Source: Lepas anatifera
Taxonomy: Eukaryota; Arthropoda; Thecostraca; Lepadidae
NCBI GenBank assembly: GCA_034440635.1
Contig: JAOTON010000210.1
Coordinates: forward strand, 372,001-436,000
Direction of reading: 5' to 3'
DNA: 64,000 nucleotides
Shown here: piece after piece, positions 48,807 through 60,571 of the stretch
How the letters are laid out: each line of letters opens with the position of its first letter
Numbering within the stretch: position 1 is the stretch's first letter
Position numbers and translations under genes: made by a program
The notes under the pieces: generated by a model
Told to the model about the DNA's origin: nothing
The model's database searches: none
The model's input: the letters and a program-made list of their open reading frames with translations, nothing else

Positions 48807-49330
48807 GACCAGGGCACACCCCAGGGTAGCGTTTTATCTCCGACCCTCTTCCTAGTCATGATCAATGACATTGTTCCAAAAAGCTACCGCCTGGAGTTAA
48901 GTACTCCCTATTTGCAGATGATGTCGCTATTTGGAAATCCATTCTGGTCGACACCAGGCGGCGCAGTCAACCAGAATTCAAAACCGCGACTGCCGAATTG
49001 CAGGGTAGTCTCGACGACATCCATACTTGGTGCAATTCAATGGGTCTATCACTCTCGGGCGAAAAGTCATCAGTCGTAGTCTTTGCCAGGCCAGGTGTGA
49101 GACACGCTGTTCCTCAACTCCAAATCTCAGGGAAACCCATTGAATGCGCGAAAAGCTTCAAATTCTTAGGCGTCATCCTTGATACTCGCCTTAGTTTTAA
49201 CGAGCATATTACCAAAGTCGTCTCTAGCTGTCAAAAACGAGTCAATATCCTCCGCATGCTCGGCGGAACAGACTACGGCGGGGATCGAAAGACCCTGCTC
49301 ATGCTCTACAAGTCCTTGATCCGGCCCATA

Positions 49331-49438
49331 CTCGAATTTAACTCGTTCGTCTTTGACTCAACGAACAACACTAATGAGCTAAAGCTCGAATATAATTCGT
49401 TCGTTTTTGACTCGACGAACAAGAGCAATAAATTAAAG
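49331..49438 (+). repeat. 54-bp in-frame tandem duplication in LINE copy B
   Basis: An 18-residue segment starting L-E-(F/Y)-NSFVFDSTN occurs twice in a row. The second copy is almost identical in DNA to the single segment in copy A (near 42,940), while the first has several silent changes. This pattern suggests recombination or template switching between element copies. Confidence 0.85.
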
Positions 49439-50667
49439 CTAGAGCGAGTCCAAAACGCAAGTATCCGGGCAGCCACAGGCGCGCTCAGAGAATCCCCCTA
49501 TCACCAGCTTGTTAGTGGGCTGTGCCCTCTCCAAACAAGACGCCACTCCCAGCTTGTCTCTTACTATATCAAGGTCCAATCTACCGAAAATCACCCGACG
49601 AAACAATGTTTCGCCCACCCTGGACGTGTATCAAAAACTAATCGGACAACCTGGCCTCCATTTAAGAATAGAGTAGCTAAGACCCTGGAAACCTTGAACC
49701 TTGCGATCCCAGAAGCTATAGGCAAACCCCCACTCTCCCGCTTTTGGACTCGCAAACAGCCCAAAGTCGAGTTTCTTTTCACCACACGCAAAGACAACCT
49801 CACCACAGAGGAGATCTCCCAGAAATTCTTAGAGTTCCAGTCCAACAACACTGGCAAAACCTTCCTCTTCACAGACGGCTCTAAAATGGGCGAAAAAGTA
49901 GGCCTCGGCATCTGGGTGCAAAATATTTGCCTCCAAAAAGGCTTCCGGAGAACTGCTCTATCTTTACTGCCGAGGCTGTTGCCATTCTAGATACACTAGT
50001 CCTGATTAGAACCCTAAATATTAATTCAGCCGTCATCTGTTCAGACTCTAAATCTGTTTTGCAAGCTATCACTAACGTCGTCAACCCCAGCCATTACGTA
50101 GTAGCAGACATCCAGAAGGGTATGGACAATATCCCAGATGTCTCTTTTCTTTGGATCCCGGGCCACTGCAAAATTCTCGGAAATGACAAAGCTGACGAAC
50201 AGGCCAAAAAATCTCTAGAACTCAGAGACGTAACACCTCTCAAATGGTCTGGAGACGATAGCAAAGCTCTCCTCCAGAACCATATCGGGAAGTACATCCA
50301 AAATGACTGGACCACTAACCACAGCGCCCATTTATTTTATATAAAGCCTAACATCGGCTACTGGCCCAGATCCAACCAAAATAGTCGCCGGCGTGAGGTC
50401 ATCCTGACCAGACTCAGAAGCGGACACACCAATTTAAATGCCTATGGGCGTGTAGGTACCTGTGGTACCTGCTCTGCCATGGAAAATCCCTACCATATCC
50501 TCATCGAATGTCCCCAGCACGATGCCCATAGGCAGCCCATGCTAGATTATTGCCGCATCAGAAATATCCCAGTAAACCTTTCCACCCTTCTCGGCAATGA
50601 TCACCCTGAGCTGCTGGACAAGCTCTTTACATTCCTGAAGGCTACTAGGCTCGAGAGCTTTATCTGA

Positions 50668-51503
50668 ACGTCTATGGTGGCAGGTATGAAAAATACCTGC
50701 ATCCGAGAGCACCCCTCATATGAGAAATAACAATTACACTATAAACGTCCCTCTGACAAATTTAAACAATAGGTGCTTCAAATTAGGTTTTAACTGTCTG
50801 GTCCTAAGGTATGGTAGACTCAGAATAACTCCCACCATAGGAAAAAAACAAAACAAAACAAAAAACAAAACAAAAAAAACAAAAAAAATCAACTAACCAA
50901 CTAACCCTATCTAACCATCCGTTCATGTTTGCTAACCAACTAAACCTAACTTAAGGACTACTAACTATACTAACCACATCTAAGACTAACAACTAACCAA
51001 CTCACACCCCTCCCTAACACTCTATCTGTTCTATTACCCTTCTCTCTTCCTCTATGCGGCGGCTACCCAGCCAGAGAGGGTGCTGTAACCTCACCTCCTG
51101 GTTGCAGGATAAAGACCCGTAGCATCACGTCATGGTGCTTGCGGGTGTTTCTAATAACCCAAAATTATTCTTTTTCAATGGAGGAACTCGAGTAACGTAA
51201 GCAAACGGTTATTCGATAACAAGTAACAAAATTAAAAAAACTAATCTTTACGCTGGCAAGCCTCTTCACGTACCCTTTTAAATCCTACCTGTGCCCCAGG
51301 CTCGGCATCTCTGCCGTAGCAATCCCCTTCCTTCGCTAGTGTTGCTACACTTCGCGACCCATTCCTTGAAATAAGATTCGTCCCTTTGTTCTGCGACATT
51401 AAAGTAAACACCCCTCCCGAAAAATTCTCCCCCACACTTTAGAGGCGGGCAAAGGTGCCTTGCACAGAACGCCTTATAAAAAACCCTTAACTAACTAACT
51501 AAC
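50668..51503 (+). mobile_element. LINE copy B, 3' UTR and (taac)n tail
   Basis: Non-coding end with an A-rich run (50,842-50,888), taacc-rich text, then the family end agaacgccttataaaaaacc and a (taac)n tail finishing near 51,503. The unique flank on the right does not resemble the minisatellite on the left of copy 1, so no TSD for the whole block is visible. Confidence 0.8.
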
Positions 51504-52020
51504 AGGCTTTTCAGCAACAGGTATGTGGAAACCCAATTACAGCTGAAGTCAAGCAATAAAACAGCACACCAATGAATATTTACAATGCAACCGTGTAACA
51601 ATGTAATGCAACCTATTCCTGCAACAGTAATATAGAACACTTGATAAAATATACATGAAGCTATGAATATGAAGCAAATGAAAATACATCAGAAACACTG
51701 CAATACATTAAGACATGAAAAACGGCATAAAATAAGATAAGAAGCCTAAAATGGATGAGCTTTAACATATCTCCTCACCCTGGCTCTAAAACTACTAAAA
51801 GTCGAAGCGTAGGGGTCTGCCTCAGGACAGCGTCCAAGATGGCCATTAAAAGCAATCGCTGCCCCTGCGAAATAAGCCTCTTTTGACGGTCTCCACACGA
51901 GGCAGGGAAACATGTAAAAGATGGCTTTGCATCCCCCTGGTTCGCCGCTGAGGTACATGGAGTGGGAAGCTCCCGAACAGACAGGCGGAGTCCACCTTCC
52001 CGGTTATGATTTTGAGTACG
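51504..52020 (-). mobile_element. LINE ORF2 C-terminal remnant, minus strand
   Basis: A minus-strand frame (51,958 to 51,746) reads ...VWRPSKEAYFAGAAIAFNGHLG...FSSFRARVRRYVKAHPF and stops. This has the look of the C-terminal tail of CR1/L2-type LINE proteins (an FN.LP-like step, then F...L..YL). The lower-coordinate side would be its 3' UTR. Family assignment is tentative. Confidence 0.35.
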
Positions 52021-52480
52021 AAGCAATCTAGAAGCTGATCTAGATAGATTAATTAAGTGGTCCGAATCCTGGAAGCTAAATCTGAATCCCTCAAAATGTC
52101 ATTAGTTTAGAATCACTTTAAAAAGGAACCCCATCCCGGCAATCTACAAAATTCGAAGCACACCTCTGGAGCACATGGACAAAGTTTGCGACCTCGGCAT
52201 TTGGTTAGATTCCAAATTGAACTTTTCAGAGCATATAAACATCATCGTCAGCAAGGCAAATAAGATGTTGGGTCTGTTAATGCGCTCTCTTCAGACTGGC
52301 CGAGGTGGTGGAAGACTTAAGGAAGGACCAATTTTGGCTGCATATTTTGGCAATGTTTGATTAATTCTGGAATATGGATGTGTCATCTGGGGCGGAGCTG
52401 CAAGATGTCATTTGGACAGATTAGACAGGGTTCAACATAAATTTTTGATTTGGCTCGCATCCAACATTCACACCTCTCGA
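52021..52480 (+). pseudogene. Degraded reverse transcriptase fragment, other LINE family
   Basis: Translated in shifting frames, the stretch gives LDRLIKWSESWKLNLNPSK, then TPLEHMDKVCDLGIWLDSKLNFSEHI..IVSKANKMLGLLMRS (52,160-52,300), then LILEYGCVIWGGAARCHLDRLDRVQHKF (52,362-52,450). This is the RT thumb of a CR1/Jockey-type LINE, unlike copies A and B in sequence. Stops and shifts make it dead. Confidence 0.7.
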
Positions 52481-52795
52481 CCATCTCAGTCTTTGTCATA
52501 CCATGATCTCTTATGCTCTCATGCTAGCCAATCTATCTAGATCAAGGCAAAAAGTTCGTTTGGTATCATCGTTCCAGTTACTGGAGACAGCGACAAGAAC
52601 AATGGACATCAAAGTTTTTCAGCAAGAAGGTAAGCGAGCAACGATGAGTGTTACCACAACGGAAAAAAGTGGCGTGAGCTAGTTAATCTTGAAGTTCCTG
52701 CTCACAACAAAATTTCGTTATAAAACCAATAGTTATTTGATTTGGGCCAGTTGATAACCTGCATTCATGTCCCTAACATAACCCGGAAACTTGTG
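52481..52795. other. Intergenic or decayed LINE end
   Basis: Weak traces of the preceding LINE continue to about 52,700. Nothing else is recognised. Confidence 0.3.
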
Positions 52796-53257
52796 CAGGG
52801 GCGCAGCCAGAGCCTTAGTATGGGGGGCACAACACCATGGAGGAACACTTTCGAGGAAAAAGGGCACTTTTGCTAGCTTAAAGAAAATGTCACCAGGGAA
52901 ACGCTGAGGAGTGTCTCAGTCTGTCTGGCCGAATCCTGCTGCCGGAGAAAACTAGGGCATCTCTGGGTTTCATAGGCTGCTTCACATAGGCACTCAATTT
53001 TCTTCCGAGCTGAGCGTCTGAACTGGTTCGGGGCCCTGAGTTGGCCTAAAGCCCCCAGAGCAGATATAGGGGCTCCTTAGGGGAAACGTCCAACTTCGTT
53101 AAGTTTTATTAGGGAAAGTTTTGCGATTTTTTCCCGATTTGGCCCACCCAAACGGGTGGTTTGGCCCTCCAAAAGTTGCTTCTAGATCCGCCAATGCCTG
53201 GGAACTAATGAGGGGCACGTTCCCCTGCATCCATTTGGCTGCGTCTCTGACCGAGGG
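52796..53257. mobile_element. hAT-like element fragment
   Basis: Begins CAGGGGCGCAGCCAGAG, followed by ccttagtatggggggcac, the reverse complement of the right end of the 3.55-kb element at 56,923. A candidate right end, ggctgcgtctctg, is at 53,257. The flanks there do not form a duplication, so the true boundaries are uncertain and other hAT-like debris (gatccgccaatgcctg at 53,185) is nested inside. Confidence 0.45.
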
Positions 53258-53375
53258 GCACATTCAAACTAAACACAATTGTAAAAGTTAAAACAAAAGT
53301 TAAAATTATCAAAGACATTGGGGCACTTCAGTAAGTGAACCTATACTATTTTAGGTAGACACCTAAATGAGGAAA

Positions 53376-56300
53376 CATGGGCGCAGCCAGGAGGCACAGT
53401 GGGCACGTGCCCCCCATCGGTGCCGGGGTGCTCTTTTGATTACCAGGTGGTGTACCCTCTTTGGGCCGTGCCGCATTGAATTTAGTGCCCTACGCCGTTG
53501 AGCCTAGATGGAACTAGACTGAATTTTTCGATTTAAACTATTGTTTGACAACTAAGTGCCTTTTTGGTCATTTAGGGCATTCTATCGCCTTCCCAAGCCC
53601 CCGGGAAGAGTATAGGCACGTAATCCGTTTCCAGATAATGTCTCATCGTCACCAATAATCGTACGGGCGGAGCTAATCTGGTGCCCCTTAAGCTCATCTG
53701 GTGCCCCCTGAGCGCTGGTCTTGGTCCCTGGAGCTGATCATGTGCCCTCTGAGCTGATCTGCTTCCCTAGTAGTCAATCTGGTGCCCCTCCCCCTGAAAA
53801 AATAATTGTACCTTCTGAACCTATATAATGCTCTCTGAGTTAGTCTGATGCCTCCGAGCTTGCCTGGTGCCTTATTAGCTTTTTCAGTGTCCCGTGAGCT
53901 GATCCGGGCCCCCTGAACTTATTTAATGCCTCCCGGAGTTTACCTACTGTCCAGGGGCGTAGCCAGGGGGCATGTGCCCCCATCACTGCCGGGGTGCCTT
54001 TTTTATTTCCAGGTGGTGTACCTAATTTGGGTCGTGCCGCTCGAAATTTAGTGCCCTACGCTGTTGAACCTAGATGTAGCTGGACCGCATATACCGATTG
54101 AAACTATTGTTGGACAATTTAATACCCTTTTCGGTCAGATAGGGCATTCTGTCGCCTCTCCAAGCACCCGAGAAGAGTATAGGCACCTAGTATGTGTCCA
54201 TCTAATGCCTCATCGTCGCCAATAATCGTACGGGTGAAGCTAATCTGGTGCCCCTTGAATTCATCTCGTGGCCTCTCAGCTGGCCTTGACCCCTTGAGCT
54301 GATTACTTACCCTCTAAGCTGATCTGGTGCCCCTAAGTCAATCGAGTGCCCCACTGAACAAATAATTGTGCCTCCTGAACCTATATAATACCCTCTGAGT
54401 TAGTATAATGCCTCCGAGCCTGCTTAGTGCCCTAACAGCTGATTTAGTACCCCTTGAGCTGATTCGGGCCCCCGAGCTGATCTCATGCCTCCCCAAGTTG
54501 ATTCTGTCTCCTAAGTCAATATGGTGCCTCTTCGGCTGATTAGGTGCCCCTTCAGTTGATTATTGATGTCTCCTTAGATGGCCTGGTGCCCCCCTGGGCT
54601 GGTTTGGTGGGCCCTGAGCCCATCTTGTGTCCCCTGAGCTGTTATATTGCTCCCTGAGCTGATTTAGGCTCCTGCCATAGTCTGGGGGGCTGGGAGCTGA
54701 TCTGGCCCCCGAGCGGATCGATCTGGTGCCACCTGAGCCATCTGATGCCCTCTGAGCTAGTCTGGTGCCCCCTGAGTAATCTGGTGCCATTTAAGCTGAT
54801 CTGGGCCTCCTTACGTGATTTCATGAGCAGCTCTAAAGCCCTGAGCTGAGCTGGGCCCACAGAAGCTGATGAGGGCCCCTGAGATGGTATGGGGCCTCTG
54901 AGCTTGACTTATCTGGTATTTCCGAGCTGGTCGGGGACCACTGATCTGATTGTTTGTACCCGAAGCTGATCTGGTGCCCTATGAGCATCTGGTGTCCCCT
55001 GAGCAGCTCTGGGGCTTTTGAACTGCTTGTACCCCGAGCTGGTGAGGGAACTCTGAGCTGATTTAGTGCCCATGTCTTGAACTTGTCCCCTGAGCTGATC
55101 GATCTGGTTCACCCTGAGCAGATATACTGACCCCTGAACTTAACTAATGCCCCCGAGTCGAGCTGGTGCCTGCTGAGTCATTAGTGTGTCTCCTGAGCCC
55201 TTCTTATTCCCTCTGAGCTAGTCTGGTGCCCTTTAAGCTGACCCGGGCCTCCTGGGTTGATTACGAGATTTCCTGAGCAGCTCCCAGACCCTGAGCTGAG
55301 CTGGGCCCACAGGGGTTGGTCAGGGCGCCTGGGATGGTATGGGGCTCTTGAGCTGATTAAGTGGCTCCTGACTTGATCTGGTATTCCCGAGCTGATCTGG
55401 CCCCGAGCTGGTAGGGACCACTGATCTTATTGTTTGTCCCTGAAGCTGATCTGGTGCCCTACGGGCCGATCTGGTGTCCCCTGAGCAGTTCTGAGGCTTT
55501 TGAACTGATTGGGCCTCGAGCTGGTTAGGGATCACTGAGCTTATTTAGTGCCCCTGACTTGATCTTGCCCCCTGACATGACTTGAGGCCCCTGAACTAAT
55601 CTGGGGCGCCAAAAGCTGATCTGGGGCCCAAAAGCGTGTCTGGGGGTTCTGAGGGTACCCTGAGCTGGTCTGGGCGCTGAGCTTGTGAGAGCCCCTTAAG
55701 TTGGCTTGAAGCCCCCTGAGGTGATCTGGCGCCTTAAACTGTTCTGGGGTTTCTTGAACTGGTTTAAGGCCCTATGAGCCTATCTGTGGCCCATTGAGCT
55801 AGTCTGATGACCTCATCTCTAGGGTCAATGAGCTAGTCTAGTCCCTGGGTGAAGCATGAGCTGCTCTGGGGCCCTGATCTACATCAGGGACCCCTGAGGT
55901 GGTCTTGAATAGACAGATAATAAGAACACAAGGTCAACGCCCATCATCTCGGGGTGGGGTCACTGAGCTAGGCTAGTCCCTGGAGGCACAACTTCGGGGA
56001 TAGGAGAAGCTGCTCTGGAGGCCTTTGATCCACACTTGGGGGCCCCAGAGCTGGTCTTGAATAGGTGGGGAATAAGAACACGATGGAAACTCCCCTTGTA
56101 AAATGGAGCTAACGAGGAATGATGAATCTCTAAAACGGCTTGTGATGCCTGGGCACCCCTGGTTATATAAATTGCTTATTATACTGGTGGATTCTGGGAG
56201 GGATGATAAAAGGCATGTGCTCCTGAGCTCAGAGCACAGTCCCCTAAACCAGGATTTCTACTTATTAATTTAAATTAAGAACTAGTTTTCACAATTTTCA

Positions 56301-56923
56301 GCCCTGTCCCACCCTCCCCATCCAAACCACCGGCCTGTTCACCTTTTCTTTACTCTTCCATGGGACCGATCCTTAAGAATATGGAACTTAATAAACGCGT
56401 TCAAAAAGTATCTCCCAAATTATTCCGGCAGCAAAACTTGTGTTCCTCCAAAGACACTATGCCACTCCTCGTCCCACGGCGTTTGTGAGAGGCAAAGAAC
56501 TTAATCCGCGTTCAGTCAGGGCCACTCGTCACGACAAAACCAGTGGGCATAACAAATGAATTTTCGACTCCAATATGCCTTATCTCGCACAATGCACATG
56601 GCAACAGATACCACATGTTTCCCCTGATTTCTCTGATGTCAAGTACTTGCATGGGTTGGCTGATTTTCCCTTAAATCTATCCAAAACAGTCGTGTTTTGG
56701 CTACTTCCATGACATTATCGTGATATTTTTCTTTCTTCGGTTGTAATCGAGTTTTCCTTCTCCATCAACGATTTATTTGCATTTTTATGAACTAAAGGTG
56801 CCCAAAAATGACATAAACAAAGATAAAGTAAGTTTTTTAGGTTATGTTAAAAGTGCCCTTTTCCCGGGGTGCCCCTCAAAGTTGGTGTGCCCCCCTTATA
56901 CCAAAGCTCTGGCTGCGCCCCTG
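53376..56923. mobile_element. hAT-like element, 3.55 kb, perfect 8-bp TSD
   Basis: The left end is CATGGGCGCAGCCAGG and the right end, reverse-complemented, is CAGGGGCGCAGCCAGAG. Both sides carry tgaggaaa (53,368-53,375 and 56,924-56,931), a perfect 8-bp duplication. No transposase is visible; the core is mostly degenerate repeat. A second terminus-like CAGGGGCGTAGCCAGG at 53,952 begins a roughly 530-bp stretch that repeats the first at an offset of 576 bp. Confidence 0.75.
53660..55900. repeat. Degenerate 'ctgagctgatctggtgcccc' repeat
   Basis: About 2.2 kb is built from variants of a 20-27 base phrase (gagctgatctggtgccccct). Spacing and sequence are loose, so it is old or continually reshuffled. 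It accounts for the short minus-strand frames rich in Gln, Ser and Arg near 54.6-55.5 kb. Confidence 0.85.
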
Positions 56924-56931
56924 TGAGGAAA

Positions 56932-57540
56932 TGTCTTTTCATTCAGAAGAAAATTCACAACGAATGTACACAGTTACGTGATTAAGGGGCGCTTCCGAGC
57001 TAAGGGTGCATCCATAAAGAAAGTGCACGTTTCAGCGGCTGAGGGGCACTTTCATTCAGAGGGAAATTCAAAATGGAGATACACAGTTAAGTGGTTGAGG
57101 GGGCCCTTCTGAGCTAAGGGCACATCCAAAAAGAAAGCCCACGTTTCAGTGGCCGTGGGGCACTTCCATCCACAGAGGGCACCCGGGAACTAATGGGGGC
57201 ACGTTCCCCTATTTCCCCTGGTTGCGCCAGAGCCAATATTTCGCCACAAAACAAAGCTTTTTCAAAGCATGGTCCAAGTTTATGTCAGCGGCCCTGGCCC
57301 CATTGGCAGGCGCAGGGGGGGCATTCCGGTCATGGCCCCCCAAAGCGCTGGAGGGGGGCCAAACTATCTTCTGGCCCCTCCAAACGGCGAAGAAATTTTT
57401 GAAAAAAGTGTTTACACTAGGTCTGTAGAGCAAAAAAATCTTCGCTCCCACCCCTCCCAAACCCCCCACCCAGGGGGAGAGGCAGAAGACATGGGCTTGG
57501 CCCCCAAAACTCGGGTCTGCGTCCGCCCCTGCCTGGCCCC
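56932..57540. mobile_element. hAT-like debris
   Basis: 56,990-57,190 has two similar halves (aaagaaagtgcacgtttcag and aaagaaagcccacgtttcag). The phrase gggaactaatgggggcac at 57,187 repeats 53,207. A right-end-like ctgcgtccgcccctg lies at 57,516-57,530. The parts look like ends of several nested elements; I cannot pair them. Confidence 0.4.
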
Positions 57541-58153
57541 CCAATGATTTTACTCTTCTTACGCCTATGCATTCAGGCCTGGATAAGTATGTTGAAAGCA
57601 TAGGATGCTCTGAGTCGGTCAGTGTTAAATCACTCTGAGTTGTATCGAAGCGTTTTGGCCCCACACTTATGGTTCAAATTCACGGGCCTTCGCGATACCC
57701 ACAGAATTACTCTGTGGCCGCTAATGGGTCAAGACCCAACGTTTGAGAGCCACTGCATTATCAGGTCGGCACTGCGCCAGGGGTCAGGCGTGTGTCCGGC
57801 TCTCCTAACACTGCTACCAGGCCCTGCTGTTTCTCGTGAGGCTGGACAGGGCGCCTGCGGGGGACTGTTGTATGTGAGATGAGCGCTTGAGAAACTTTCC
57901 AGCAGTAGTTCGATCTTTTTAAGCGTCATTGGACGTTTTGTTGTAAGTTTGTTGCAGCGTGTTGCGGGCCGTTGTACGAGACGGCGTGTGAACAGTGAAT
58001 GGATGAGGCCATCGTTTTTAATGTGATGTGAACTTGGGGCCGAGTGGACTAGTCACTTCATTGCCTGCACCCAGACTGGGATTTTAATGTGGGCTTAATT
58101 ATCGTGGAGGGAAACCGTCTTCCGTGTCACATCTCACCCGGTGGAAGGGCTCC
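57541..58153. other. Intergenic, nothing recognised
   Basis: Moderately GC-rich. An 86-codon frame at 57,622-57,882 has no family motif. Confidence 0.35.
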
Positions 58154-58999
58154 TTAACACGCGCATTGACAGGGGGCGCGTACCCGCTCCCTTGGGTTTT
58201 TCGGAGATGCATAAAAAACGGCGGCGAGTAGCGCCTCTGTACTTGGCATACCTTCTCTCGCATCATTTTTACAACCTTTTGTCAAAATTTCAAGGTTAGA
58301 TCATCTCAGGTCTGGTCACCAGTATAGGTCAAGTGACCCGACCTAAAAAAGTGTAAGATAACAGAACTCGGAACAGCGTGAACTCATCCGATTGAAATTC
58401 ATATCACATAATGGGCCCACTCAGCTCTCTAAAAATATTCCGGTATTTTTATATCAATGACCTAAGGTCAGGTACGAGCCATGACCTCTCCATTGGAAAT
58501 ACATGGGAAAAATAGTTTTAAATAAATAACTTAGTAACGGATGGTGATAGAGCGTTTTTTAAACTACATTACAATTGCCTTTTACTTGCGGTTCTAATGA
58601 TGTACATTTTATCTAATTTGACCTCGACCTGACCTCAGGTTAGGTCAAATCCTTGATTTGACCTAGAGAGGTCATATTATATATAATTTGATTCGGCTTG
58701 CAGCGAGGATTTATATAGTTTCAATTGTTTTGCTCTATCTTTAATTGTTCAGATGAAATGACCGAAAACCCTCATTTACATGTTATCCCTATGACGGTAT
58801 GCTTTGACCTATAGTGATTTTAAGTGTGGCCTCACAAAAAAATGGCTCAAATATTTTCGATGGAGAAGTGGATGGGCTACCCAACGCTCTTTATCGTTTT
58901 TTCGCTACCTAGCGTGGTTCTCGAGATCTTAGGGGACGGGCACCCGCCCTACCCCGTCAAAGCAAAGGTGGCTCAGGCCCCCGTCAATGCGCGTGTTAA
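58154..58999 (+). mobile_element. TTAA-flanked MITE, copy 1
   Basis: Bordered by TTAA on both sides, with termini ttaacacgcgcattgac and gtcaatgcgcgtgttaa (inverted repeats of at least 13 bp). The interior is rich in 'gacctnaggtca' half-site words. TTAA duplication is the signature of piggyBac and some other superfamilies. No transposase. Confidence 0.8.
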
Positions 59000-59229
59000 A
59001 CGCCCACACCGATACTTGCTATAATTGGGCAGGTGTGTTCATTGAGAGTGACCCTAATAAAATAAAATAAGATAAAATACAATACAATAAAACATTTAGT
59101 GTATCCAGTTTAGATGTATTGTTTTCTTTTTCCTACGAACTCGATACATTGTATCATATTGACGTGAGAAGTGAAAGGCCACGATTGTGAGGACCCTAGA
59201 CATATAAACTGAGTCTAAGAGTCCCAGGC
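59000..59229. other. Spacer between TTAA MITEs
   Basis: AT-rich, with an aataaaataaaataag simple run near 59,055. Nothing else. Confidence 0.4.
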
Positions 59230-59380
59230 CAGTGGCAGACTCAGGAATTCATTTGGGGGATGCTAGATATTTTGAGCCTCCCCGCCATTTCCTCAAAACA
59301 ACCTCCGGCTATGCATTACAATAGGCAGTCTGAAATTTGGGAGGGGGTTGAGCCCGCTAGTTCCCTTGTGTCCGCCACTG
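59230..59380. mobile_element. Small hAT-like MITE, 151 bp, perfect 8-bp TSD
   Basis: Ends are CAGTGGCAGACTCAGG and, reverse-complemented, CAGTGGCGGACACAAGG. Both flanks are tcccaggc (59,222-59,229; 59,381-59,388). It is a clean, short member of the same terminus type as the elements at 12.3 kb and 63 kb. Confidence 0.85.
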
Positions 59381-59784
59381 TCCCAGGCCCCCTAGGTCAG
59401 GGCAGCACAGGGTAGACGCTGGCATCTGCTCGGCACTGCCGGAGCAGATGAATGCCACAGAATTGTTATGTATACATCATACCCTGGATGCAGACTTCGC
59501 CTTCTGATAACGATGTTAACAAACAGCAAAACACGAAACTAACTTTCTGAGTTTTTTCACTTTTTTAATTGCGCCATCGGGTTTATCTTTTGTCTACGGT
59601 AAAAAATGTTGTCGGGAGTTGCAATAGTTGCTTATAAAGGTCGTAGTTATGGGCGCAATATTACCTTACATTTTGACACACCCAAAAAACCTAATGTTGG
59701 TGATGATTGTGAAATTGGATTGGAGCAATCTTCACAATCTGATAAAATTTTTACCAACCAAAATGGAGGAATCGAATGGCGTTC
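59381..59784. other. Spacer before TTAA MITE copy 2
   Basis: Nothing recognised. Confidence 0.35.
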
Positions 59785-60571
59785 TTAAAACGCGCATTGG
59801 CGGGGTTTCGAGCCACCATCGTTTTTACCTGCCCCCCCCAATATCTCGAGAACCACGCTTGGTAGCAAAAAACAGTAAAAAGTGTTGGATACCTCATCCA
59901 CTTCTCTACAGAAAACATTTGAACAATTTGGTCACTAGTGGTCAAGGCATGCCACCATGGGGATATCATGTAGATGAAGCTTTTCAGTCATTACATCTAA
60001 ACTGGTGAAAATAAAACAAAACAATATAGACCATTGGAATCTTCGCAGCAAGCCAAATCGAATGATATATGATATGACCTTGTTAGGTAAAGTCAGGTCA
60101 TGTGCGATTTGACCTGACCTAAGGTCGGGCCAAGGTCAATTTAGGTCAAAATTCATATTATTAGAACTGCAAGGACGAGGAAACTATAATACCATTAAAA
60201 TAAACGCTCTACCATCACCCATTACTAAGTTATTCCGTTTAAACCATTTTCCCATGTATTTCCATTGGAAAGTTCATGGCTCGTACCTGACCTCAGGTCA
60301 TTTATATTAAAAGTCTGGAATAGATTTTGTAGAACTCGGTGGGCCTATTATGTGATATGAGTTTCAATCGGATAGGTTCACTCTCTTCTGACTTACGCTT
60401 TCTTAAACTTTTTTAGGTGAGGTCACTTGCCCTGCACTGTTGACCTGACCTGAGAGAACACAATCTTCAAATTGTGCCTAAAGTTGTAAAAGTGATCAGA
60501 GCGGCCGTTTTTTTCTATCTCCAAAAAAACGAGTGGGGTGGTTAGCCGCCTCCCGTCAATGCGCGTGTTAA
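59785..60571 (-). mobile_element. TTAA-flanked MITE, copy 2, inverted
   Basis: Bounded by TTAA (59,785-59,788; 60,568-60,571), with termini aacgcgcattggcgggg and gtcaatgcgcgtgttaa. The body is the reverse complement of copy 1: tacatgggaaaaatag near 58,500 corresponds to the reverse complement of 60,230-60,270. The pair forms a 2.4-kb inverted repeat with about 0.8 kb between. Confidence 0.8.

Larger units (their letters stand above)
46754..50667 (+). pseudogene. LINE copy B, ORF2: endonuclease, RT, RNase H, zinc finger; broken
   Basis: Starts MGSILQWNTNSLIGKFP six bases after ORF1. Endonuclease motifs are complete (ALQETLF, GDLNGHHPSWGS, SDHLPI). RT has NTAVGPDEI, SAFDRV, QGTPQGSVLSP and FADD (48,911-48,922). 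RNase H shows TDGSK, FTAEAVAIL, CSDSKSV and GNDKADEQ, so all acidic residues are present. The C-terminal finger is CGTC...H....C near 50,460. Breaks: frameshift near 47,130, TAA at 48,174, a SINE at 48,660-48,793, frameshifts near 48,890 and 49,930. A 54-bp in-frame duplication is at 49,331-49,438. About the expected full length for the family, but inactive. Confidence 0.87.

Noticed and set aside
52796..53257. A complete small hAT element
   Set aside because: Ends resemble each other, but the 8-base flanks (aacttgtg and accgaggg) do not match, so boundaries are unproven; kept only as a fragment.
54560..55535. Minus-strand Gln/Ser/Arg-rich frames
   Set aside because: They are translations of the degenerate ctgagctgatctgg repeat.
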